A stretch of 64,000 nucleotides of DNA from Parvularcula bermudensis HTCC2503 (GTDB taxonomy: Bacteria; Pseudomonadota; Alphaproteobacteria; Caulobacterales; Parvularculaceae). The stretch is taken from assembly GCF_000152825.2 (NCBI RefSeq), contig NC_014414.1, forward strand, positions 1,984,001 to 2,048,000, written 5' to 3'. The notes below the pieces were generated by a model. The model had not been told where the DNA came from, did no database searches, and saw nothing but the letters and a program-made list of their open reading frames with translations. This document shows positions 29,469-37,967 of this stretch, piece after piece; position 1 is the first letter of the stretch, and every line of letters starts with the position of its first letter. Both the position numbers and the translations under genes were made by a program.

Positions 29469-31043
29469 ATGACCGACGCCCTCGACCCCTCCCGCCATCA
29501 CGACCGACTGCTCGTCATCGATTTCGGCAGTCAGGTGACGCAGCTCATTGCCCGCCGCCTCCGAGAAGACGGCATCTATTGCGAAATCCATCCCTTTAAT
29601 CGTGTGGATGCGGCCTTTCTCGAGGAGTTCTCCCCGAAGGGCATCATCCTCTCCGGCGGCCCTTCCAGTGTCAGAACGGCCACCGCGCCGCGCCCGATCG
29701 AGGCTATCTATGCGTATGGCGTCCCGATCCTGGGGATCTGCTATGGTGAGCAATGTCTGGTCGCGCAGCTCGGCGGTGAGGTGGAGCGGGCCACACACCG
29801 GGAATTTGGTCGTGCCGATGTAACGGTGGTTAGCTCTAGCCCCCTGTTCCAAGGGGTGTGGACCGAGGGGGGCACCTATCCGGTCTGGATGTCCCACGGC
29901 GACCGAGTCATTGCGTTGCCGGATGGATTTCACCCGATCGCGACGACCCCTTCCGCGCCCTTCGCCGTCATTGCCGACGAACTTCGCAACTATTACGGGG
30001 TGCAGTTCCACCCCGAGGTGGTCCACACCCTCGACGGGGCGCGGCTTCTTTCCAATTTCACCCGTCAAATTTGTGGCCTCTCCGGTGATTGGACCATGGC
30101 GTCTTTCCGGGAGGAGATGACGGCGAAAATCAAAGACCAAGTGGGCGATGGCCGCGTGATCTGCGGCCTGTCCGGTGGGGTGGATAGCGCTGTGGCCGCT
30201 GTCCTGATCCATGAGGCCATCGGGGATCAGCTCACTTGCGTCTTCGTGGATACAGGGCTGATGCGTCAGGGCGAAGCCCGCGCGGTCGTCGATCTGTTCA
30301 GAGAACATTATCACATCCCCCTCGTTCATGTGGAGGCGGAGGATCTCTTTCTTTCGAAACTCGAAGGAGTCGAGGATCCTGAGCGGAAGCGGAAAATCAT
30401 CGGGGGCACGTTCATCGATGTCTTCGAGGCGGAGGCAAAGAAGATTAAGGGCGATTTTCTTGCCCAGGGGACACTTTATCCCGACGTGATCGAGAGTGTC
30501 AGCTTTGATGGCGGCCCCTCCGTCACGATCAAATCTCACCACAATGTTGGCGGCCTGCCCGAACGCATGAACCTCAAATTGGTGGAGCCGTTACGGGAGC
30601 TGTTCAAGGATGAGGTGCGTCACCTGGGCCAGGAACTCGGGCTGCCCGAAGGGTTCGTAAAACGCCATCCCTTTCCCGGGCCGGGCCTTGCGATCAGAAT
30701 TCCCGGGGCGGTCACGCGGGAGAAGGCCGATCTCCTGCGGCAGGCCGATGCCATCTATCTTGAGGAGATCCGCGCTGAGGGGCTCTACGATGCGATATGG
30801 CAGGCCTTTGCCGTCCTGCTGCCGGTGAAGACCGTAGGCGTAATGGGCGATGAGCGGAGCTATGACTGGGTTCTGGCCCTAAGGGCGGTGACCTCGACCG
30901 ACGGAATGACTGCCGAGAGCTATCCCTTCGAGCATCGCTTTCTTTCTCGCGTCGCTACACGATTGATTAACGAGGTCGACGGAATCAATAGAGTCACATA
31001 CGATGTTACATCAAAGCCCCCCGGCACCATCGAGTGGGAATAA
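29469..31043 (+). CDS. guaA: GMP synthase (glutamine-hydrolysing)
   Basis: 524 residues. It aminates XMP to GMP. The glutamine amidotransferase domain has the nucleophile Cys91 (GICYGEQC) and VQFHPEV; Glu replaces the more usual Met or Gln after the Cys-Tyr-Gly. The ATP pyrophosphatase loop is [10 protein letters not shown], and the C-terminal dimer domain ends [18 protein letters not shown], the family terminus. The ATG at 29469 is chosen because family members start near here; no strong ribosome site is visible. Confidence 0.96.
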   Translation: MTDALDPSRHHDRLLVIDFGSQVTQLIARRLREDGIYCEIHPFNRVDAAFLEEFSPKGIILSGGPSSVRTATAPRPIEAIYAYGVPILGICYGEQCLVAQLGGEVERATHREFGRADVTVVSSSPLFQGVWTEGGTYPVWMSHGDRVIALPDGFHPIATTPSAPFAVIADELRNYYGVQFHPEVVHTLDGARLLSNFTRQICGLSGDWTMASFREEMTAKIKDQVGDGRVICGLSGGVDSAVAAVLIHEAIGDQLTCVFVDTGLMRQGEARAVVDLFREHYHIPLVHVEAEDLFLSKLEGVEDPERKRKIIGGTFIDVFEAEAKKIKGDFLAQGTLYPDVIESVSFDGGPSVTIKSHHNVGGLPERMNLKLVEPLRELFKDEVRHLGQELGLPEGFVKRHPFPGPGLAIRIPGAVTREKADLLRQADAIYLEEIRAEGLYDAIWQAFAVLLPVKTVGVMGDERSYDWVLALRAVTSTDGMTAESYPFEHRFLSRVATRLINEVDGINRVTYDVTSKPPGTIEWE

Positions 31044-31086
31044 ATTAGGGGGGCGGACCGTCGCACGGATTTGCGGTCGTTTCGGA

Positions 31087-31111
31087 GGAACCGCTGCCAG
31101 ACTGGGCAGTT
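31087..31111 (+). promoter_or_regulatory. Near-consensus EcfG promoter before a CsbD-like gene
   Basis: GGAAC, 16 bases, AGTT (consensus CGTT), 26 bases before the ATG. One mismatch. CsbD-type genes are frequent general-stress targets, and the spacing matches the exact promoters in the window. Confidence 0.5.
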
Positions 31112-31136
31112 ACCATATCAACCTCAGGAGGTGGCG

Positions 31137-31301
31137 ATGAATCGGCAAACCATCATCGGCGCTGCGAAATCGACGCGTGGACGTATGAAGACAATGATCG
31201 GGCTATTGACCCGTAATGACGCGCTGACCAGTGCGGGACGGAGTGACCGAGCAGAAGCATTGGTCCATCACTCCCTCGGACGGCGGGGCTCCCGCCGCTA
31301 G
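31137..31301 (+). CDS. Short divergent CsbD-like stress protein
   Basis: 54 residues. The order MNRQTIIGAAKSTRGRMKTM, then GLLTRNDALTSAG and DRAEALV follows the CsbD family plan (GxxKxxxGxxK, LTxxDxLxxxGxxD), but many Lys are lost. CAGGAGG sits 5 bases before the ATG, so translation is well supported. The TAG stop lies in the end of a dispersed repeat. Function unknown; CsbD relatives rise under general stress. Confidence 0.6.
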   Translation: MNRQTIIGAAKSTRGRMKTMIGLLTRNDALTSAGRSDRAEALVHHSLGRRGSRR

Positions 31302-31372
31302 AGCGTTTTCACGCGATCTGGTACCCTGTTTGCGTCAAGAAAAGGCGATAAGCAAAGTCCTGGAGACGTTTT
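31298..31372 (+). repeat. Dispersed palindromic repeat, copy 1
   Basis: Starts CTAGAGCGTTTTCACGCGA and ends near GGAGACGTTTT. It shares order and sequence with copies at 45953, 48935, 49988, 57069 and 62606. Its CTAG gives the stop codon of the CsbD-like gene. It lies in the upstream region of the Crp/Fnr regulator. Confidence 0.7.
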
Positions 31373-31480
31373 ACGGCGCCGATTACGCTGATACGGCGCT
31401 AGACGGCAGACATTACTTGCGGCACTCGATATTTCGGTGGGGTGAGATATATTTCCCCCTCCTTGGAGAGTGAGCGAGTA

Positions 31481-32251
31481 ATGGATTCTCTGCGCCGGCG
31501 GCTTCAGACATTTTCAGCGATTCCCGAAGAGGCATGGGAGAAATTCTCCACCTTCTCAGGGGTCGAAGTTCGCGAATTCGAGAAGGGCGAAATCATCGTC
31601 CGGGCGGGGGATCCTGCGGAGGTGATCTTCATCGTTCACGAGGGGTGGGCGAGACGATATCGCATGATTGGCGACGGCAGGCGTCAAATCACGAATTTCA
31701 TGCTGCGCGGCGATGTGTTCGACCTGCAGGCCCTCTCGAGCCTCAAGGCGGACCATTTCGTTCAAGCGGCCACCCCCCTGACCGCTTCTGTTTTTTCCTC
31801 TCGTGATTTCCTGACCCTGATTCGTCGGTCCGGAGACATTGCCGCATCTTTTTGGTGGGCTGCGGTTCAGGAAGAGAGTATTCTCCGTGAGCAAATTGTC
31901 CGTATTGGTCGTCGAACGGCGGAGGAACGGATCGCGCATCTTCTTCTCGAATTGCGTCGGCGTTTACGGGCAGCCGGCTCAGAAGAAGAGTCCATTGATC
32001 TGCGTCTTACCCGAACCGACCTTGCCGACACGCTCGGCTTGACCCCGGTCCATGTGTCGCGGACCATGTCACGGCTCAGGAAAGAAGGTCTCATCTCGGA
32101 AGAAAAAGGCTATATCCATATTGAGAATCTGAACACGCTGCAAAAATTGGCGGGATTTGACGCCAATTATTTGCATCTTCCCATGGCTTTATCGGGCAAA
32201 GACGATCAAGTGCCGGCCCTGGAAAACGGGGCGGATAATGCCGCCCCCTGA
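31481..32251 (+). CDS. Crp/Fnr-family transcription regulator
   Basis: 256 residues. An N-terminal cyclic-nucleotide-binding-like beta-roll (EFEKGEIIVRAGDPAEVIFI, FMLRGDVFDLQAL) is joined by a long helix to a winged HTH (RTDLADTLGLTPVHVSRTMS, RLRKEGLI). No N-terminal Cys cluster is present, so it is not an oxygen-sensing Fnr. The cAMP-binding arginine pattern is not clear. The ATG at 31481 follows GGAGAG; the in-frame GTG at 31442 is less likely. Targets unknown. It converges on the glutamate dehydrogenase gene. Confidence 0.85.
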   Translation: MDSLRRRLQTFSAIPEEAWEKFSTFSGVEVREFEKGEIIVRAGDPAEVIFIVHEGWARRYRMIGDGRRQITNFMLRGDVFDLQALSSLKADHFVQAATPLTASVFSSRDFLTLIRRSGDIAASFWWAAVQEESILREQIVRIGRRTAEERIAHLLLELRRRLRAAGSEEESIDLRLTRTDLADTLGLTPVHVSRTMSRLRKEGLISEEKGYIHIENLNTLQKLAGFDANYLHLPMALSGKDDQVPALENGADNAAP

Positions 32252-32276
32252 CAGATCTTTTTGCCAAGGAGGAACA

Positions 32277-33500
32277 TTATCTATGATAGACCCCTTGGTG
32301 TCTCGCCGCGCCGTCAAGGCGCGATAACGCGCAAAGAAGGGCAGCTTGGCGCAGGTCACCGTCAGTCACAGAGCATTTTTCGGTGACGGCACTGGCCGCT
32401 GAAATCAAACTTTTGCGCCATTGGGCTTCGGCATCGCCGATCGCCTGGGCGTTCCCGGTGCGATAGGCCACCCATTCATGATAGGAAGCGATCACGCCTC
32501 CCGCATTGACCAGAATATCGGGGCAGATCTTTACTCCCTTAGCCCGGAGCGAGGCATCCGCCTCCGGTGCCACACCGGCATTGGATATTTCGATCACGGC
32601 CTTTGCGCCCACCCGATCGGCTCGGTCACGATTGATCGCATCGCCGAGGGCGGCGAGGCAGAGTATGTCGCATTCCTTGTCGAAAATGGCCTCCGACTCT
32701 TCCGTATAGGAAAGGTTGCCCTGGCCCTTGGCCTCAATCATGTCTTCGACATTCAGGCCGTCTGGGTCACTGACCGTCCCGGTCGAATCGGCAAAGGCAA
32801 CGAGGTCGTCGCCGTTCTCGGCCATGGCGCGGGCGAAAGCCTGACCCGCGCCGCCAAATCCCTGTATGGCGATCCGGGCACTCTTGCCCTCTGCAAGGCC
32901 AAGCGTTTCGCGCATTGATTGGACGACGATCGCCGCGCCTTTGCCTGTCGCGCCAAAGCGGAGGTCGATGCCGCCAAGATCCAAGGGTTTGCCCGTCACC
33001 ACACCGCGCCCCGCCCCCATGCGATCATAGCCCCGAGCGATCGCGGCCATTTCGGGCGCCCCGGTTCCGACATCCGGTGCTGCGATATCTCTCTCAGGCC
33101 CCAGAATATCGGAGAAGCGGCGACCGAATTCATGGGCAATCCGGGCCCGTTCGCGGTCATTGCACTGACTGATATCCACCTTGACCCCGCCCTTTGCGCC
33201 GCCAAAAGGTAGCCCAACAAGGGCGCATTTCAGCGTCATCAGGAAGGCAAGGCGCTGGACTTCGTCAGCATTCACGCCGGGGCTGAATCGCAACCCACCC
33301 TTTGTGGGGCCTAAGAAATCATTATACCGACAGCGCCAGGCATCGAGCGCGTCCGACCGTCCATCTTCCCGCTCAATGATCAATTGACGCTGAATGAGTT
33401 CGGTTGGCGATTGCAACAGTCCGACGATCGATTGCAAGTGCTGCTCATAATCGAGAAGGGGGGACAGTCGGGACAGCGCCCCTTGGATGTCGCTGGGCAT
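32277..33500 (-). CDS. Glutamate dehydrogenase family protein
   Basis: 407 residues. It matches the Glu/Leu/Phe/Val dehydrogenase family: RCRYNDFLGPTKGGLRFSPG, the active-site PFGGAKGG, AAPDVGT, and a Rossmann motif IAIQGFGGAGQAFARAMAE. It probably interconverts glutamate and 2-oxoglutarate with NAD(P); cofactor choice is not certain. The ATG at 33500 follows AAAGAGA and lies 19 bases after the metallophosphoesterase stop; the ATG at 33515 is possible. It is the last gene of a four-gene operon with an EcfG promoter. Confidence 0.88.
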   Translation of the reverse strand: MPSDIQGALSRLSPLLDYEQHLQSIVGLLQSPTELIQRQLIIEREDGRSDALDAWRCRYNDFLGPTKGGLRFSPGVNADEVQRLAFLMTLKCALVGLPFGGAKGGVKVDISQCNDRERARIAHEFGRRFSDILGPERDIAAPDVGTGAPEMAAIARGYDRMGAGRGVVTGKPLDLGGIDLRFGATGKGAAIVVQSMRETLGLAEGKSARIAIQGFGGAGQAFARAMAENGDDLVAFADSTGTVSDPDGLNVEDMIEAKGQGNLSYTEESEAIFDKECDILCLAALGDAINRDRADRVGAKAVIEISNAGVAPEADASLRAKGVKICPDILVNAGGVIASYHEWVAYRTGNAQAIGDAEAQWRKSLISAASAVTEKCSVTDGDLRQAALLCALSRLDGAARHQGVYHR

Positions 33501-33519
33501 ATGGGTCTCTTTCATTTGA

Positions 33520-34326
33520 TCAGTGGGGGTGAACAGATCCACCTTTGATAGCCCAGCGTCCCATGGAGCAGGGCGCAAATCCGCTATCTGTCTCGAATCG
33601 GTGGGCTGTGATTTCCACGGCATCGGGGGAGAGGTCGACCACATTGAAACTGGCCGGGCCGTCCCGCAAGCGGGTCGACAGGGTTCCGCATGTCACTGAA
33701 AGATATGTATGGTGTCCGTCCCCCTCAATTTGCGCTCTTGGGACGTGGACATGCCCCGCCAGAAGGAGGGTATAGGGACTTTTCGATAATTGCTCGCTGG
33801 CGCGCTGTCCGCGGCGGGTGGCGATGCGCAGGGGGGCTTTTGGCGGCGATAAAAACGGATGGTGGCAGAATAGAACGGCCCCCCACCCATCATGGGCGTG
33901 GGCATACTCAATCGCCCCGCCAAGCTGATCGAGATTGACCGACCCTTCCGCCCAATTGCGTCGCGCCTGCCATCCTCTCGCTGTATTAAGGCCGAAGAGG
34001 GCAGCCCCCTTGAGCGAGCTGCTGGACGGAAGCCAGCCCAGCCGGTCTTCATATCGTTTAAAGGGCGCCTTGACCCGGTCGACCATGTTCAACAGCGGTG
34101 TGTCGTGATTTCCGGGGACCCCCAGCACAGGGGGGCCGAGATCCGATAGCCAGGTCGAAGCGGCATCGAATTCCTCCCGCCGTCCCTTTTGGGTCATATC
34201 GCCGGCAACGATCACCGCATCGACGCCGAGAGAGGGGAGGATGTCTTTCACCGCTTCCAAGGCAGACTTATTCTCCGCACCGAAATGCAGATCGGCCATC
34301 TGGACGAGTCGGAGAGGAGGGGTCAT
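33520..34326 (-). CDS. Calcineurin-like metallophosphoesterase
   Basis: 268 residues. All five metal-binding motifs are present: MADLHFG (D-x-H), VAGDMTQKG, GVPGNHD, CHHP and LAGHVHVP. It resembles Icc/CpdA-type and UDP-diacylglucosamine-type phosphoesterases. The start overlaps the lipid-kinase stop (ATGA), so a linked phosphate-ester substrate such as a phospholipid derivative is plausible, but this is inference. Confidence 0.88.
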   Translation of the reverse strand: MTPPLRLVQMADLHFGAENKSALEAVKDILPSLGVDAVIVAGDMTQKGRREEFDAASTWLSDLGPPVLGVPGNHDTPLLNMVDRVKAPFKRYEDRLGWLPSSSSLKGAALFGLNTARGWQARRNWAEGSVNLDQLGGAIEYAHAHDGWGAVLFCHHPFLSPPKAPLRIATRRGQRASEQLSKSPYTLLLAGHVHVPRAQIEGDGHHTYLSVTCGTLSTRLRDGPASFNVVDLSPDAVEITAHRFETDSGFAPCSMGRWAIKGGSVHPH

Positions 34327-35177
34327 GGGCGCGCGGAGAGCACTCTCCCCCCCTGATCCAGTGCGTTGAACCGGGCAGGGCTGCGAAGATCTCGAGCCTC
34401 ACCATCCAGGGTCACGGGGATGGCCTCGCCAGTATCGCTGCGCACCTCGATGTCGGTGGCGCGAAAGAACTTCACATGCGGGGCATCGCGCCAGCCCATC
34501 ATTGCCGCCTCGGCTGCGGTTGTGAGTAAATCAAAGGAATTCTGCGGATCGATGATTCCCACCTCGAAAACCGCCCGCCTGTCCGCCGTGGCGATAAACA
34601 GGGTGGCCGCAACGCCTTTCTCCTTAATCTTCTCGCCTTCGACCGTCGTCATTGAAATGGTCAAAGATCGGCTAAGGTCGAATGCCTGGACATCGCCTAA
34701 TGTCCGCATTGCCCTGATAATTTCGCCGTCGCGTAGAGCCTCCCGCGAGTGAACCAACTTCGACATTTGCCCGGCAATGGCCGCGACGAAAAAGAGGTGA
34801 TCCTCGATGCATCCGGCGGGAAGGTCATAGATTGTCTTTGCACGAAGAGCTTCCGACAGGCATTCTCGCCAATCGACATTCTCTCCGTGGACTGTTTTAT
34901 GGACAACATTCATCGTCCCGCCGGGGAGCGGTAGGATCATTACATCCCGCTCCCTAAGGATATGAAGGGCGCCCGCAATCGTCCCGTCTCCGCCCCATAT
35001 GATCGCCACATCATTCGTCTCAAACTCAGTGTCTTGGATCGCCGACAATAATTGATCGGGATCGGGCGCAGAAATCCGGTGCTCGGCATGGCCGATATCG
35101 GCAAGGGCAGCGGCCAATTGTGCCTCTGCGTCGGCTGGTACACTGCCCGCCAAAGGATTGATAAATCCGTAAATCAA
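34323..35177 (-). CDS. Diacylglycerol/lipid kinase family protein
   Basis: 284 residues. The DAGK catalytic motifs are visible: IIWGGDGTIAGAL and LPLPGGTMNVVHKTVHG, with a C-terminal beta-rich domain containing VTLDGE. Relatives phosphorylate lipids such as diacylglycerol or sphingoid bases at the membrane. The TTG start overlaps the stop of the Rho-N-like gene (TTGA) and follows TGAGGT, so coupling is likely. Substrate unknown. Confidence 0.87.
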   Translation of the reverse strand: MIYGFINPLAGSVPADAEAQLAAALADIGHAEHRISAPDPDQLLSAIQDTEFETNDVAIIWGGDGTIAGALHILRERDVMILPLPGGTMNVVHKTVHGENVDWRECLSEALRAKTIYDLPAGCIEDHLFFVAAIAGQMSKLVHSREALRDGEIIRAMRTLGDVQAFDLSRSLTISMTTVEGEKIKEKGVAATLFIATADRRAVFEVGIIDPQNSFDLLTTAAEAAMMGWRDAPHVKFFRATDIEVRSDTGEAIPVTLDGEARDLRSPARFNALDQGGRVLSARP

Positions 35178-35440
35178 TGGGACCTCAGTGCGGTGATTAA
35201 TTCGTCCTTATCCATACTGGATCGACCGTTGATACCAATCTCCTGAGCCCGCTCATAAAGATCGTCTTTCGTCCATTCTTCGTATGGGGGGTGCTGACCG
35301 CCTATGACAGAAGGGTCTTTTCCATCATCACTGGCTTTTGCATTCGCGATGCGGGCGGCTTTTTCTTTCGACATCCCCTCGTCTCTCAGACTGTTATACA
35401 TCTCCTCATTCTTGATTGAGGGTCGCTGTTCAGTCGCCAT
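35174..35440 (-). CDS. Small Rho-N-domain-like protein
   Basis: 88 residues. The first half (EEMYNSLRDEGMSKEKAARI) and the C-terminal YERAQEIGINGRSSMDKDEL, ending in ITALRSH, match a family of small proteins with a Rho termination factor N-terminal-like SAP/LEM-type fold. The fold may bind nucleic acid; function is not known. It leads an operon with lipid kinase, metallophosphoesterase and glutamate dehydrogenase. GGAGG lies 11 bases before the ATG (a GTG at 35452 is closer but lacks spacing). An exact EcfG promoter is 35 bases upstream. Confidence 0.75.
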   Translation of the reverse strand: MATEQRPSIKNEEMYNSLRDEGMSKEKAARIANAKASDDGKDPSVIGGQHPPYEEWTKDDLYERAQEIGINGRSSMDKDELITALRSH

Positions 35441-35474
35441 GTCGCCTGTCACCTCCGCCTTTCCAGCCCTTTAA

Positions 35475-35499
35475 AACGCCCATAAGCGGTCTGGGTTCC
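35475..35499 (-). promoter_or_regulatory. EcfG promoter of the Rho-N/lipid-kinase/phosphoesterase/GDH operon
   Basis: On the minus strand GGAAC, 16 bases, CGTT, 35 bases before the ATG at 35440. It matches the general-stress sigma consensus exactly and is divergent from the DUF1328 promoter 38 bases away. Confidence 0.8.
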
Positions 35500-35536
35500 G
35501 CCCTCCCGGCCGATACAGATAAATCGGACGGCGGGG

Positions 35537-35561
35537 GGAACCGCGGCGATTGGTCCCCGTT
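35537..35561 (+). promoter_or_regulatory. EcfG promoter of the DUF1328 gene
   Basis: GGAAC, 16 bases, CGTT, 45 bases before the ATG at 35607. Exact match to the consensus. Confidence 0.8.
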
Positions 35562-35606
35562 TCTTCTATGTCAGTAATGACTGAAATTAAATTACGGAGG
35601 ACTATT

Positions 35607-35780
35607 ATGCTCGGCTGGGCTCTCGCATTTTTCGTACTTGCCATCGTCGCAGCGGTATTTGGATTTGGCGGCGTCGCTTCGGCGTCCGCAGGTATCGCTC
35701 AAATTTTGTTCTTTATCTTCCTGGCGCTTCTCGTCGTCACTTTTGTCGTCAGGGCGTTGCGTGGTCGTTCCCCCATGTGA
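35607..35780 (+). CDS. DUF1328 small membrane protein
   Basis: 57 residues, nearly all membrane: two hydrophobic helices ([20 protein letters not shown] and [18 protein letters not shown]) then RALRGRSP. This is the YtjA/DUF1328 pattern; function unknown, commonly stress-linked. ACGGAGG precedes the ATG. An exact EcfG promoter lies upstream and a strong terminator downstream, so it is a single-gene unit. Confidence 0.85.
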   Translation: MLGWALAFFVLAIVAAVFGFGGVASASAGIAQILFFIFLALLVVTFVVRALRGRSPM

Positions 35781-35799
35781 TGGTCATACAACCTATTCG

Positions 35800-35827
35800 A
35801 AAAAACCAGCCTGCGGGCTGGTTTTTT
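35800..35827. terminator. Strong bidirectional terminator after the DUF1328 gene
   Basis: A 12-base stem (AAAAAACCAGCC paired with GGCTGGTTTTTT) around TGCG, with T-runs on both strands. Confidence 0.9.
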
Positions 35828-35876
35828 TGTGCGTCAATGATGTCGCGGTCAATTTGCAAATAATCCTTAGACAACA

Positions 35877-35904
35877 AAAAACCCAGGCGATGGCCTGGGT
35901 TTTT
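35877..35904. terminator. Second bidirectional terminator, serving csbD
   Basis: A 12-base stem (AAAAACCCAGGC paired with GCCTGGGTTTTT) around GATG. It lies just past the csbD stop on the minus strand, so the two convergent units are insulated by tandem terminators. Confidence 0.9.
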
Positions 35905-35937
35905 CGAAGCACTATAATCGTCATTATACTGTTATAA

Positions 35938-36105
35938 TTAAGAGACGGCGTCTTTCACGTCGTCTGCGGCTTGGCGCACTTTGCCTTCAGCTTGGTCGAC
36001 TTCGCCTTCGGCTTTTAGCTTGTCATTGTCAGTCGCGTCGCCAGCAAGTTCTTTCGCTTTACCTTGAAGTTCTTTGGCTTTGCCTTTGATATCTTGTTCG
36101 CCCAT
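35938..36105 (-). CDS. CsbD family stress protein
   Basis: 55 residues, hydrophilic: MGEQDIKGKAKELQGKAKEL, then DNDKLKAEGEVDQAEGKV. Typical CsbD length and repeats. Function unknown; widely induced by general stress. AGAAAGGAT precedes the ATG and an exact EcfG promoter lies 39 bases upstream. Confidence 0.88.
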   Translation of the reverse strand: MGEQDIKGKAKELQGKAKELAGDATDNDKLKAEGEVDQAEGKVRQAADDVKDAVS

Positions 36106-36143
36106 GTGAATATCCTTTCTAGATTGGGGGTAGTTATCATTAC

Positions 36144-36169
36144 AACGTCTTGTCGGACCACCGCGTTCC
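36144..36169 (-). promoter_or_regulatory. EcfG promoter of csbD
   Basis: On the minus strand GGAAC, 17 bases, CGTT, 39 bases before the ATG at 36105. Exact consensus. Confidence 0.8.
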
Positions 36170-36285
36170 GTGACAGCGGCAGGTTTTCCTGACGGCCCTA
36201 TGCGGAAAGAACGGGTGAGGCGGCAGGACGATCGCCCCACCACGGGGCCTGTGGTCGATGGCCCTGTGGTTTTTCCTGGCTGAGC

Positions 36286-36310
36286 GGAACAGCGAGGGCA
36301 GCGGCGCGTT
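36286..36310 (+). promoter_or_regulatory. EcfG promoter of the DUF883 operon
   Basis: GGAAC, 16 bases, CGTT, 28 bases before the ATG at 36338. Exact consensus; divergent from the csbD promoter. Confidence 0.8.
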
Positions 36311-36337
36311 GATATGAGGAACATTATGGAGCTTGAT

Positions 36338-36658
36338 ATGGCCAATACTGCGAGAGATTTTCCCCTCAATCGTGAAAAGCTCGCCGAGAGCGATGTGAAG
36401 GGGGATATTTCTGCCCTCCAAGACGATCTCGCGGCGCTGCGGTCCGATCTCAAAGCGCTATTCGGTGATGCGAAGGACTACGCCGCCGAACAGGCGCGCC
36501 GGGGCGGCGATCGCGGTAAAGAGACCGCCGAGAAGGCAAAAGAATCTGCAAGCGAAGCTCGCTCTGCTTTTGAAGATCAAATTCGGGAAAAGCCGCTCAC
36601 CGCTGTCGGTGTCGCGCTTGGCGTTGGGTTTCTCGTCGGCCTGATCCAACGGCGATAG
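36338..36658 (+). CDS. DUF883 (ElaB/YqjD-like) membrane-anchored protein
   Basis: 106 residues. A charged coiled-coil (ALQDDLAALRSDLKALFGDA) is followed by a C-terminal anchor (AVGVALGVGFLVGLIQRR). ElaB/YqjD proteins sit in the inner membrane and can hold ribosomes in stationary phase. GGAG lies 6 bases before the ATG at 36338; the earlier ATGs (36314, 36326) fall too close to the promoter. First gene of a likely stress operon. Confidence 0.83.
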   Translation: MANTARDFPLNREKLAESDVKGDISALQDDLAALRSDLKALFGDAKDYAAEQARRGGDRGKETAEKAKESASEARSAFEDQIREKPLTAVGVALGVGFLVGLIQRR

Positions 36659-36667
36659 GCGACGACA

Positions 36668-37069
36668 GTGGATAAGGCGAAACTTCGTCTGATCGCCGGT
36701 GCCGTCGCCACCATGTTCGGTCTTGCCGGGGTCGTCTCTCTTGGGATTGCGGCGGTCTTGGCCTTGGCCCCAATCATGGGGATTATTTGGGCCACGGCGA
36801 CGATGGCCTGTATTTGTCTCGCCATCGCGGCGCTGGCGATAATGTTGTTTCTTCTGCCGGGCAAGCCCATCGAAGAAGAAGTCGATCAATTCGAAGATAC
36901 GGCCGCGGGTTTCCTGGCCGATCTGCCCTTTGATACGATCAAGGCAATGATCGAAAAGCGTCCTGTCACCATTGCGGTCATCGCCGGCGTTGTCGGCTAC
37001 ACCATGGTCCGTGAACCACGGGAAACCGTGAAGGCTGTGCGCCGTATGCTGCCTTACCTCATCACCTGA
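36668..37069 (+). CDS. Small membrane protein, DUF1469/holin-III-like
   Basis: 133 residues. Two membrane helices (AGAVATMFGLAGVVSLGIAA and ATMACICLAIAALAIMLFLL), then a soluble tail. Gene order after DUF883 and before another membrane protein recalls the yqjD-yqjE-yqjK cluster. The GTG start is 9 bases after the DUF883 stop. Function unknown. Confidence 0.65.
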   Translation: MDKAKLRLIAGAVATMFGLAGVVSLGIAAVLALAPIMGIIWATATMACICLAIAALAIMLFLLPGKPIEEEVDQFEDTAAGFLADLPFDTIKAMIEKRPVTIAVIAGVVGYTMVREPRETVKAVRRMLPYLIT

Positions 37070-37104
37070 GTAACAGGGTGGGGGGGGTAAGGTCTGCATT
37101 TTTC

Positions 37105-37137
37105 CTTCACCCTCAACGTGCTAGGTTGAGGGTGAAG
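37105..37137. repeat. 13-base perfect hairpin before the next membrane gene
   Basis: CTTCACCCTCAAC and its exact reverse complement flank a 7-base loop. The 3' arm abuts the AGGAGAA ribosome site of the gene at 37153. It could block or insulate ribosome access or mark an operator. There is no T-run. Confidence 0.6.
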
Positions 37138-37152
37138 AGGAGAAATGGATCG

Positions 37153-37824
37153 GTGTTTCGGACCGCCCTTATCGTATTATCCGCTGTCTCGACCGGGTTG
37201 GCTCTCGGTCGCTCGGTGGTGACGAAAGAAGTCGAGCGGCGCAAATCCAAAATTGTTGAGGAAGCGGCGGCACGTGCGCGGGTTGAGATCAAGACCACCG
37301 CTAAAGATTATGTGCGGACCGTCATTGGCCGTTTTTTTTGGCGGACACTGATCAAGGCGCTCCTGCTCAGTCTTCTTTATCTCAGTGCCGTTTTCATGCC
37401 GATCTCCTTTCCCGTCATTACATGGGGCGTTGTGGTCATCATCGGCGGATTTGTCGTCTTCGATGTCATCGCCAATTGGCCCTGGTTGAAATTAGGGGCC
37501 GTGCAGATCCGGCAATATGGGATCCGGCCGAAGGTCATAGTCGGTGAACTCGTCGCCGTGAGGGTCCTCGAAGAGGCGCTTGCGGAGATTGACGAGCGCC
37601 AGGATACGAATTGGCACGAAGGGGTCATCTTGAGACTGAGCGGGCATACCCAGGATGGCATTTATCAAGAAATAGCTCATGCCGTCGCCGATATAGCCAG
37701 AGAAACCAGCTGGCGCGATTTGAGACCATTCATCCTTATGGGACTGGGTCAAGTCACGGCTGTCATGGTGCTTTATTCCGGGTTCGCATGGTTGATCGTC
37801 AGTCGCGTCACCACACTGGGCTAA
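37153..37824 (+). CDS. Predicted membrane protein of the stress cluster
   Basis: 223 residues. An N-terminal hydrophobic segment (TALIVLSAVSTGLALG), a charged helix (VERRKSKIVEEAAARARVEI), two central helices (LIKALLLSLLYLSAVFMPIS and VITWGVVVIIGGFVVFDVIA) and a C-terminal one (FILMGLGQVTAVMVLYSGFA). Family not recognised. The GTG at 37153 has AGGAGAA 9 bases upstream; the in-frame GTG at 37078 would include a hairpin. Confidence 0.6.
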   Translation: MFRTALIVLSAVSTGLALGRSVVTKEVERRKSKIVEEAAARARVEIKTTAKDYVRTVIGRFFWRTLIKALLLSLLYLSAVFMPISFPVITWGVVVIIGGFVVFDVIANWPWLKLGAVQIRQYGIRPKVIVGELVAVRVLEEALAEIDERQDTNWHEGVILRLSGHTQDGIYQEIAHAVADIARETSWRDLRPFILMGLGQVTAVMVLYSGFAWLIVSRVTTLG

Positions 37825-37860
37825 ACCGGTCTATGCTGACAGCTTGTCGCACATCGATCG

Positions 37861-37886
37861 GGAACAGCCATCGACCACAGGACGTT
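37861..37886 (+). promoter_or_regulatory. EcfG promoter of the DUF892 gene
   Basis: GGAAC, 17 bases, CGTT, 82 bases before the ATG at 37968. Exact consensus. Confidence 0.75.
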
Positions 37887-37967
37887 CCTTTAGGAGATAG
37901 TGACGAGACTTGGTTTTCGCTCTTCGGCGTTCGATCTCGTCCTCACAGAATGAAAGGAAGGAACGTT

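Noticed and set aside
31231-31473. 80-codon frame between the CsbD-like and Crp/Fnr genes
   Set aside because: It overlaps the CsbD-like gene and runs through the dispersed repeat; no ribosome site.
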